Notes under the pieces: generated by a model | Seen by the model: only the letters and a program-made list of their open reading frames with translations | Told to the model about the DNA's origin: nothing | Database searches by the model: none | NCBI GenBank assembly: GCA_029532625.1 | Contig: JARFXM010000006.1 | Location: 1,984,001 to 2,048,000, forward strand | Direction of reading: 5' to 3' | Length of the DNA stretch: 64,000 nt | DNA from: Lomentospora prolificans | Lineage: Eukaryota; Ascomycota; Sordariomycetes; Microascales; Microascaceae | Program-made: the position numbers and the translations under genes | In this document: piece after piece, positions 52,337 to 61,951 of the stretch | Layout of the letters: the number at the start of each line of letters is the position of its first letter | How positions within the stretch are numbered: the stretch's first letter is position 1

Positions 52337-55300
52337 ATGGGTGGCGGCGAAGAGTCCATGAGCAAGAGCTCATATCCGGTCCTTGCCCCTCGCCCCAAGG
52401 GCCAGTGGATCACCAATCTCTACAGGGATCGACTTAATCAATTTACAAGCGGTGGCCAGTATGAGACGGAGAACCTCCGATCGTAAGTATACAGTCCTAT
52501 TGCTTACCTCTCGCTGTTTGCGTCTAACCAGCTTTGTGCCCCCCGCTCCTAGGATGTTGCATGAGGCGGAGGTTTCTGGCGAGCCTCATGTCAAACTTTC
52601 CGTATGGCATGCTCCCAACCTAACCCGTCCGACCTTCAAGGAGGCTATGTCGCATACGTTCGAAAAGACCTCTGTCGGCCACTCGTTTGGACCCGCCTGG
52701 TCTACTCACTGGTTCAAGGTCATCCTTACCGTTCCTGAAGACCTTCGCCACAAAGAGCACCTCGAGCTGCACTGGGATGCAAACAATGAGGGCATGGTAT
52801 GGACTGAGGATGGGAAACCTCTCCAGGGCCTTACTGGTAGCGGCGAGCGTATTGAATGGATCCTTCCTGATTCTTTCCGGGACGGTAAGGAGCACACCAT
52901 TTACATTGAAATGGCCTGTAATGGTATGTTCGGTTGCGCTCCTGGCGGTGACTCTATTCAGCCACCCGACCCGAACAAGACGTATCAGCTGTCAAAGGCC
53001 TCTATTGTCGCCGTTAATTTACAGGCCCGTGCCCTTTCAATTGATATTTGGATCATCGGCGACGCAGCCAGGGAGCTCCCGGATAACTCGCCCGGAAAGC
53101 ACCAGGCTCTCGATGCCGCCACCAGGATCCTCAACACCTTTGTCAAGGGAGACAAAGAGTCTATTATCAAGTGCCGAGAGATTGCCCAAGAGTGTATTGG
53201 AAAGCATGTTGACTCGGCTAAAGTGTACGAAAATGGACTGAAGCCTGACGTCTACGGCATTGGCCACTGCCACATCGACAGCTGCTGGCTTTGGCCATGG
53301 GCCGAAACAAAGCGCAAAGTTGCCAGGTCTTGGTCGAACCAATGCGATCTCATGGATCGCTACCCCGAGCTCCATTTCGCGTGTTCTCAGGCCCAGCAGT
53401 ACAAATGGCTCAAGGAGAATTATCCTTACGTCTTCACCCGTGTTAAGAAGAAGGTGCACGAGGGCCAATTCCACCCTATCGGGGGTAGCTGGGTTGAGCA
53501 TGACACTAACATGCCCAGCGGAGAATCTCTTGTCCGTCAGTTCCTCTATGGGCAACGATTCTTTGAGAGCCACTTTGGAGAGAGGTGCAGGACTTTCTGG
53601 CTTCCAGACACCTTCGGTTACTCAAGCCAGCTTCCCCAACTCTGCCGACTTGCTGGTATGAACCGCTTCCTTACCCAAAAATTGAGCTGGAACAACATCA
53701 ACAAGTTTCCTCATACTACATTCAACTGGGTTGCCCTTGACGGGAGCCAGGTTGTTTGCCACATGCCGCCCGCTGAAACGTATACGGCTTCCGCTCATTT
53801 TGGAGATGTTAGACGAAGCATGAGCCAGCACAAATCTTTGGGTCAGGATAGCACCTCACTTCTTGTCTTTGGAAAGGGAGACGGCGGAGGTGGCCCAACC
53901 TGGGAGCACATTGAAAAGTTGCGCCGTTGCCGTGGTCTTACCGACAATCTCTCTCTAGGGAAGACTGAGCTGCCTCGCGTGCATATGGGTAGCTCGGCTG
54001 AGGAATTTTTCGACAAGCTCGAAGCCAAGGCCACCGATTTCGTGACATGGTACGGCGAGTTGTATTTTGAGCTTCATCGTGGCACGTACACGACCCAGGC
54101 CAACAATAAGAAGTACAACAGAATGGCTGAAGCTATGCTGAGGGATCTCGAGGGCCTTGCTACCCAGGCCTCCCTCCAGGACAAGTCGTACAAATACCCG
54201 AAGAAGGAGATCGATGACATGTGGGAAGCCGTATTACTCTGCCAATTCCACGACTGCCTTCCTGGCAGCTCGATTGAGATGTGTTATGACGACTCAGATG
54301 AAGTATGTGTTAGCCACACGGCTAACCCCCCTCACCCCCGACTTTTATAATGCGTCCATAAAAAGTCTACAGGCTAACAACTCTCCCGGTTCACAGTTAT
54401 ACGCTGAAGTTTTCAAAACCGGGGAGGCGGTTTTCAAGGATATATTCCGTGTCCTCGGGGTATCCCGTGCGAGACCGGATGGCGGCAATCATCCGGTCGC
54501 CCTCAACACTCTCCCATGGCATCGTAAGGAGCTTGTGCAGGTGTCAGAGAACGAGGTCGGTGTCGCATGCGGCACCGGGCAGTTTATTTCGGTCAAGAAG
54601 TTCAAAGCCGGCTCAAAGGAGAAGGCAGTTACTGTCAAGGAAGTTTCGAAGGGCGTGTTTGTCCTCCAGAACGACCAGCTCAAGGTGACTGTTGAGAGGG
54701 GCTGCATCACGTCGCTCTACGACAGGGTAAATGAACGCGAGATTATCGAAGTTGGACAAAAGGCCAACAAGTTCGTCATATTCGATGACAAGCCGCTTTA
54801 CTGGCAGGCGTGGGATGTTGAAGTCTACCATCTTGACACTGTCAAGGCCCTTCCATGTGGGGAGACTCGTATCGGGGAGGAGAAAGAGCATCGCGTTAGC
54901 GTGGTCACTAACGTCAAGATCAGCGAGGAAAGCTCGTTGGTGTCAACAATTAGTCTGTCCGCAGCCCTTGAGGGTGTCCAGTCCTGGGTGGAGTGCCAGG
55001 CCGAAGTGGAATGGCATGAGAAGATGAAATTTCTCAAGGTTGAGTTCCCCGTCGAAGTGCGCAACACGGAAGCATCTTACGAGACGGCGTTTGGAATTAC
55101 GCGGCGCCCTACGCACTACAACACCACCTGGGACATGGCTAAATTCGAGGTTTGTTGCCATCGCTTCGCCGACTTGTCCGAGCCTGCGTATGGAGTGTCT
55201 ATCCTCAATGACAGCAAGTACGGGTTTTCCACTTGTGGCAATCTCATGAGACTGTCGCTACTCCGAGCGCCAAAGGCTCCCGATGCGAACGCCGATATCG

Positions 55301-55764
55301 GCAAGCACTCGATCAAGTGGGCCATCTTCCCGCATGCTGGCGCTCTGGGTCCTAGTACAGTCAGGGCTGCCTATGCCTTCAACAGCCCCTTGAAGGCCCT
55401 GACGGCGCCCAAGGAGAGGATTGAATCTCTGGTTGGCAAACACCCGGTGACTCTTTCCGGAGATAGGTCGTTGATCCTAGACACTGTGAAGCGAGGAGAG
55501 GACGACGAGGACGTAAGCCGTGGAGAGCTACCGCGACGAAAGGGCCGCAGCATCATCCTTCGCGTGTATGAGAGCTTGGGTAGCCAAAGCCGAGGGGTGA
55601 TTGAAACAACCTGGGGCGTGAGGAAGGTGTTCAAGACGAATGTTTTGGAGGATGATCTTGAGAAGGTTGAGCTGCAGAGTGCCGGGAAGTTCAAGATTTC
55701 CCTCCGCCCCTTCGAAGTTGCTACCTATCGCCTTGAGCTGCAGGATGGCACTAGAGAGCTATGA
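52337..55764 (+). CDS. AMS1: Vacuolar alpha-mannosidase (GH38, Ams1)
   Basis: Class II alpha-mannosidase that degrades free oligomannosides; in yeast it reaches the vacuole directly from the cytosol through the Cvt/autophagy route, in line with the absence of a signal peptide here. Exons 52337-52482, 52553-54302 and 54397-55764 give 1087 aa (yeast 1083). The GH38 zinc-binding motif HCHIDSCWLWPW gives His287, His289 and Asp291, and the catalytic nucleophile is Asp401 in FWLPDTFGYSSQLPQ. Downstream are the mid-domain (QFHDCLPGSSIEMCYDDSDE, interrupted exactly by intron 2) and the C-terminal beta-sandwich with VALNTLPWHRKELV and the substrate-site segment RNTEASYETAFGITRRPTHYNTTWDMAKFEVCCHRFADLSE. 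Family assignment is certain. Confidence 0.96.
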
Positions 55765-56334
55765 GCTGAAACCTGAGACTTAAGGGTCTCCTTCACGTCT
55801 GCGCGGGCTCTCATGTCTGGTTCACCACGTTTGTGGCATAATTGCATTGGTTTTCGACACACAGAATGGACGATGATTTCTTTGCATGAATGCGTTAATA
55901 AGACTGTGCAACGGCCTCTCTCCTCCTCCTCCTCCTCCTCCTAAAAATAAGGCAGCGGACGGGGGTACGTAAGGGTTGGAGATCCGGATAGCGGTATAAT
56001 TCATCAGCACATGTATGAATTAGTGGCTGGGAAATAAATTGTATTGAGCTGCCTTGAATCTCTCATGTGACTGCACTGTCGTATGTGGTATCCGTCCCGA
56101 AACAAGAAGATTTGCGTTTGATATGAAAATTCGTAACTACTACGCTGAAGGGACTCGTTTGCAAGCAATAGCATAATGATACACTGTCCTCGGTGAACCT
56201 AGAGGACTGAGTTAAGAGATACATGGACGTACTGATTCCCAAATTCCTAGTCATCCCCTCTCCGTGTGTAGTTTCTTCTGAAAATCGCATCTTCCCAAGC
56301 GCAAAAAGAAAAAAGAGAAGAAGGGTAGGAATTC
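55765..56334. other. Convergent 3' intergenic spacer
   Basis: About 570 nt between the AMS1 and ENV7-like stop codons; it carries a (TCC)n microsatellite near 55918-55942. No gene is seen. Confidence 0.5.
55918..55942. repeat. (TCC)n microsatellite
   Basis: About eight TCC units in the spacer downstream of AMS1. Confidence 0.8.
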
Positions 56335-57844
56335 TTAAGCGGCAGAGTCTTCAGGCAGCTCATCAATGACATTCTCTACCATCTCGATGAGCTCGTCGAT
56401 GTCGGGCCTCTCGCTGGGCTCGACGGCGAGGCACTTCCTTACAATCTCCCTGACAGGCTCGCTGATCCTGGTCTCGGCGCCGGGCCTCGCGGCGGCATCG
56501 GCACCAGCACCAGCACCGGCACCGGCGGAGCTCTGGTTCGTAGCGGAGCGCCTGAGGCCGGCGCCGGCGGGGTTACCCTCGTCGGGGAACCTCCAGTCGC
56601 CGCCGAGGACGCAGAGGGAGAGGGTGCCGCCGGTTTCGTCGGAGCGCATCTCGAACGGGGACTTGCCGACGAGGCAGGCGAAGAGGGTGCAGCCGAGGGA
56701 CCAGATGTCGACCTTTGTGTCGATGACGGTGCCGGTGCGGACGTCGAAGAGCTCGGGGGCGCGGTAGGGCATTGTGCAGTGCTCGGCGGCGGTGTCTTGG
56801 GTGGCGATGGCGAGGGAGTGGGAGGTTATGGGGAGGGGAGAGGCGGCGACGGAGCCGAGGTCCATGAGGATGGGGGTTGTGCCCGAATCGTCGATCATGA
56901 TGTTTCCTGTTGAAGGGGGAAAAGGGGGAGGTTGGGTTAGAGAATGTGTTAGACACGGAGAGAGAAGAAGCAGCACGTACCGGGCTTGATGTCCCTATGG
57001 GCGTATGATTTTACATTGGCGCCGCCAACTGTGTTCTCGCCCGCCATCAACGGCCTCTCCTGCTCCGCTTCATGCTCCTCATCCGCCAAGCTAGCCGCCA
57101 TGCTAGAGTTTCTCTGCCCGCCCTTGGCCTTGCCCTTATTGTTCCTGGACCCGCCGACGCGCCCGCTCTCGGTATCCCCGTCGCCCATCTCCATCCTTTC
57201 CATGGCTACGGGCGCGTGCTCGTACTGGTGCATCGACCTCAGCGCCTTGCACACGCCGAGGAACAGCACCATGAGCTTCCTCTCGGGGAAGCGCGCGTTG
57301 TTAACCACATTGGCATTGATCATGTCCTGCAGGTTCCCTCTCCTATAGTACGGCAGGAGCACATAGACCGTCTTGGAGGCCTCGTCGGCCGAGGAGCTGC
57401 CCCGGTCCGTGGAGATGGAATAGTCGACCATATGGATGATACCGGGCACATGGGCGAACAGCCGGTACGCTTCTACCTCCCTCATGGCGTTAGCCACGGA
57501 CTCGGCGCCGAAGGGGCAGCGGATCTTTTTGAGTGCGAAGGTCTCGGAGGTGTTTGTGTCTTGGACGAGGTAGACGTAAGAGAAGCCGCCCTATTATTTT
57601 AAAACAAAAAGAGAATGAAAGGCTTGAGTTAGCAGAGAGCTGCGGCAATCCACTGGCGGAGTGACGGAGGGGGGGAGGGAGAGAGGAGGGCGTAGAGCCG
57701 GGCCGGGCTGGAACGAGAACGAACCTCGCCAAGGAGCCGCAGTATCTTGAAGCTCCGACCATTAATCTTGAGGGTGGGCGAGCCCGGGAAGCAATTGAGG
57801 CAGTTGCCCAGGGAGTAGATGAGGTCTTGGATCATGTTGGCCAT
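56335..57844 (-). CDS. ENV7: NAK-family serine/threonine kinase (ENV7/STK16-like)
   Basis: Membrane-anchored protein kinase; the yeast orthologue Env7 is a palmitoylated vacuolar kinase that restrains membrane fusion, and STK16 is the animal relative. Exons in coding order: 57725-57844, 56981-57590 and 56335-56906; 433 aa. An N-terminal Cys pair (Cys15, Cys18 in GNCLNCFPG) is a likely acylation site. The kinase core shows GEGGFSYVYLV (Gly loop, completed across intron 1), ALKKI (catalytic Lys), YAHRDIKPGN (catalytic loop, split by intron 2), LMDLGS in place of DFG (normal for this family), APE in YRAPELF, and DIWSLGCTLF. Two disordered insertions are unusual: about 65 residues before HRD (SRNNKGKAKGGQRNSS) and a Gly/Ala repeat (GAGAGAGAD) in the C-lobe. 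Confidence 0.9.
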
Positions 57845-59356
57845 CGTTTCGGTCCGCTCGGTCCGCAGCAGGATGTACTGGGAGGGCCAATTCCGGGCCA
57901 GCGCTGTTCTTTGTCGCTACTTTAGAAGCCTTTCTACGCTTGGTGAGAGAAACGGAACGGCCGGGCCTGTGATTTACGGGGAATTCTCGCAATCCGTGGC
58001 GGCGGGAAGGGGTTGCGCTCTCTTCGCGCTCGCTTGCTCGTGGGACTTGGGACTCTGCTCTGGTGGGGGGCGGGTAATAAAGAGCGCTGGGTTGGATGTT
58101 GTCCTTGTGCACGTTTCACCCACAGCTGGATTCGGATATGGAGAAAGGGAGAAAAAAGAAGAAGAAAAAAAAAGAAACAGCTGAGCTGAGCCAAGCTGAC
58201 GCGGCAGCCGCAGCAAAGATCGCTCAGAGGCTAAGACCTCACGGTAGACAGTGAGGGACGGAGACGTCTACAGAATTTGTATCAAAAAGACAGACTGCTC
58301 GAGAATTGTCTGTCCACTATTAATACGCTGGACCTGGCCCTGTTAAGTGCTTCGCCAATGTGCTGCGCCAGGCCTTGTTGTCTGGGAACAGAACACTGGA
58401 ACTGGTTCGAGTGGGTTGACTGACGTGTTGACTGGTTGACTGGGTATTCCTTCCTGCTGACGATCGCATGGATCCAGCATGCCTGGCCTGGCGAGCCTGG
58501 CTGCTGCACGGAAGGCGCGCCTTAGGTAAGCCGCAACATGCTTGCATCCAGAATTCACTTATTAAGACTTCGACTTTAGCGAGTCAGGCCCTCAACTACA
58601 CCACTGCCTGCCTGGCTGGCAACAGGCGCGTGGTTTACTTAAGACACGGAGCCCCAGTGATGGCTCTTCCGAAAGGTCCAAGACGAAAACTGGTCCAGTC
58701 TTTATTACAATCAAGAGTACTAATACGCATGCTCCATAAACAAACAATAAACCGGCCGGCCGTAGTCTAATCCGACTCTCGTCGCCATTCGTTGCTCGAC
58801 TCGAAGCTGAACCAACGTCTATGATTGATCCATCGTCTCTAGAGCTCGTAACAAAAAAAAAAAAAGAAAAAAGAGATCGCGACGAGACTGAGAAAGACAC
58901 CGGACAGCATGGCATGAACAAAATAAGTGCGCCGTGACAGGGGGAACAATGCAAAACACCGGTGGTATCATCGCTAGGAAATGCTTCATCCCCGACAAGT
59001 CTGAAAAGTCCCAAGAATACAATACCCCTCAAACCACTCATCTTTCCTTCTGCTTCGGCATCACTCCTTTCCCCGTCATAGCAACTTTACTCATACACCT
59101 CTTCCCCCAAAAATAAGGGGGCCCGTAAAGACAAGTGAGTTTAGCGTAGAACCGTCATGGTGGGCTGGACTTTTATCGCATCACGCGTAGCTCATCCCCC
59201 GGCTTCGACCCTGTAGTCATCATCCATAAATATACCTCCGCTCAAGGCCTCTAAATAAGAGAAACGATGGCCCGAGTCCGGAGATGGTATCGTACACTCT
59301 ACTTTTCTCATGATTGCGTCGTCGTCGCAACATTTCCTGGACGTTGCGCTGCGCGC
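57845..59356. other. Intergenic: ENV7 promoter and CLIP 3' flank
   Basis: About 1.5 kb between two minus-strand genes. The ENV7 upstream part has six CCTGGC/GCCAGG hexamers (58333-58616) and a TGGCTGGC octamer (58613-58620), with an A-run near 58853-58865. No gene is supported. Confidence 0.5.
58333..58616. promoter_or_regulatory. Cluster of CCTGGC/GCCAGG hexamers upstream of ENV7
   Basis: Exact copies at 58333, 58367, 58482, 58487, 58496 and 58611 within 284 nt, where about 0.14 would be expected. They match the PacC consensus GCCARG in either orientation and lie about 490-770 nt upstream of the ENV7 start. Confidence 0.4.
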
Positions 59357-61951
59357 TTAAAAGGCATCCTCAAACGGGCAGTCGACACTGTCATGCCCGT
59401 CCCGCTCGCAGATTGCACACCATTTGGTCTCGTCGATCACCCCGCTTTCCTTGCCTGCTACGGGCCCGGATTCCATGAGGCTAGGCAGCGGCCTGGATGC
59501 TGGTACGGGTACGGGTGCAGCAGCCGGTGCGACGGGCCTCGCCTTGGGTCTAGCAGGCGAAAGCGGCGCCGGCTTGAAGTCATCGTTGCCGTTGATTGTA
59601 AGCGGCTTGAGGCCCTCATTACCCGCTCGTAGGGGAGAGGTGAGAGCGTCCTCGGTCTTGGAACCCTCGGGGCCGAACATGTTGGTACAAGTCAAGATAT
59701 CGTGCCCTCCGGTCTCGCAGATCTCGCACCAGAGGGTGCTGGTCTCGGTCGCCGTCGAGTACGTGTCGCTCTCCGGCATGGTGTCGAGTGTACGGCCCCG
59801 CTTATGGCCATTTGGCGCCTCCGGAGAGCGAACCTCCTGATTCCGAGTCAGGATTACCGTGTCTCGCGAATCTCGCAGCGACGAGCGTCGTGCGCTCACC
59901 ACGGTCATGGCGCTCTGACGGTGATTTTGCGTGCCGTTGGTCCGGCGGAGCGTCTCCAACTCCCGCTCCAGCTCTTCTTCCCGCCCTGTCTTCTCCTCCA
60001 GAACGGCTCGGAGGTCCGCAACGTCACGCTCTAGCTTCTCTCGCATCCGACGGGACTCCGCTGATTCGCCCGCCTCGGTTGGCGCCGAGTCACGACTGAG
60101 AGAGTGGATGATGGCTTTCAGGCCACGGATCTCGTCTTCTTTTTGCTCGAGTTCCTTTGACTTGTCGTTGGTTCCATTGGCTCCTTGGGGAGCACCATTG
60201 CTAGAGGATGCGGCAGCCTTTTCCCGCTCACGCCGTAGCTCCGCCCTTGTTCTCTCTACCTCTCCCCGCAAGAACTCCACCTCTCCACGTGCTTCAGCCT
60301 CCCCGCGTCGAGCGTCTTCAAGACCCTCTTCGAGGTCCTGAACGAGATCCTCCAACTGCTTAAGCTGCGACGTAATAGTCTCGACATCCTCAAGTCTCGA
60401 GGTAAGGTCCTGGATCTCCTGCATCATCTCCTTCTTTTGCGCTTCGTAGACTCGGACGGTTTCGGTACTAGCCATCTCAAGAGCGTCAATCGTGCTACGG
60501 AAGTCTGCACGGTGGGAATCAAACTCGGACGTGAGCATGGCGATCTTTTCGTTCTTTTCGCGGAGCAGAGAACGAAGTTGTGCCGCGTCCTTGTCGTCGT
60601 CAGGCCCAGGGCCGCCAAATCTTGGACCGCCAGGTTGATCCATAAGACCCTGAAGTTCTGTGAGGGTACTTTCCATCTCCGATAATGTAGCCGTCTGCTC
60701 CTTGAGCTGCTTATCACGGTCTTCTAGTTGCGCACGGAGCCGCTCGAGCTCATCATCGTTATTCGCCCTCGAAGCCGGGCGCATCTTTGAGCTGAAGGAC
60801 GAGATCGATCCGATACTTCCATTCGTTTTAGTTCGATTGACCCCTGTAGGGGTAACATCGTCATCGTCAAACCCGAGCGCGGAGACGCTCCGCGGCCCCA
60901 CACCAGCTTTGGGATCTCCTTTGCCAAAAGCGAACTTCTTAGCCGGGTCACCAGCTGTGCCGCGGACACTCTGGGCGAATCTTGGTGTCGTCGGGCTGAC
61001 GTAGCGCGAGTTTGCGTTGTTAGCCTTGCTAGGGCTGGTACTCATCGAGGGTCGGGGTCCAGGAGTCATCTGAAGGCGCCGAACGGGCGATTCGGGTCGC
61101 GGAAGGGAGGCTCGCGGAGGCTTCTTGCCGTATGGGCTCGGAGCACGTCCCGGGCCCACGGACTGGGAGAACTTGGGCAGAGATGGCGTAGGCGGCGTAT
61201 AGTTGGTAGAGTTCTGGGTGCCGATCTTGAGGCCCCCCGAAATGCCAGTCGGGGTCACCGGAATGGAGGTCGGCCCGTCGCGGCGACTCGCCTTGGATAC
61301 AGGTAGAAATATACCAGCTCCGGGAGTGGAGGTCGAGAAATACGAGATACTGTTCGTCCATTAGTGCTTCTGAACTTGTAACGGGTATGTGAGCTACCCC
61401 GTCGCGAAGGCTTGATCTTCTCCCCGTCCTCAGTAGAAATAGAAGAAATTCTCCACGTACCCATCAACATCCCCGCTGTTCTTCCCTCGTGCTGCGAATT
61501 CCGGGTTAAGCTCAACGCCGGCGAATACGCCCTTCTTCCCCTGAACTGCGCCAACAAAACGTACGGTGCCGGACATGTTGCCAGGCACGTCAACTGTGTC
61601 GCCGATGGATATATCCTCAGGCATAAGCCTCCCGGGAGTGAGAGGAGGCATGATGGAATCGTTTAAGACAGTATCGAAGCCGTAAGATTCGCTGACATCG
61701 GGAATCGAGGCAAGAGAGGATTGGGTTAGCGTCGCCAACGACCCCTTGCGTGCAAGGCTCGGTCGCACGGCAACGCGTGAATGTGAATTAAACAGCGAGT
61801 TCAAGTTTGGCGTCGATGCGGTTGCAATACCGGGGCCGAGGCTGGAAGACTTTCGTAGCGTGCGATTGCGACTACTTGGTTGTCTGATGGTGCCGTAAAT
61901 CGAAGCCTTGGATGCAGGAGTTGCAAGTGTTGTTGTGGTTGTGTACGCCAT
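59357..61951 (-). CDS. BIK1: CLIP-170/Bik1-type microtubule plus-end protein
   Basis: Microtubule plus-end tracking protein of the CLIP-170 family (yeast Bik1, Aspergillus ClipA), linking plus ends to dynein and spindle positioning. Exons 61461-61951 and 59357-61349 give 827 aa; the CAP-Gly domain is split by the intron. After a Ser/Thr-rich basic N-terminus, CAP-Gly spans about 115-185 (GDTVDVPGNMSGTVRFVG...KKGVFAGVEL) and ends FSTSTPGAGIFLP. A Ser/Pro/Arg-rich microtubule-binding region with repeated Arg-Phe-Ala-Gln-Ser-like motifs follows. A long coiled coil covers about 360-640. Two CCHC zinc knuckles close the protein: WCEICETGGHDILTC and WCAICERDGHDSVDC, ending in an acidic-aromatic FEDAF. 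In CLIP-170 such knuckles bind the dynein regulators p150 and LIS1. Confidence 0.94.
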
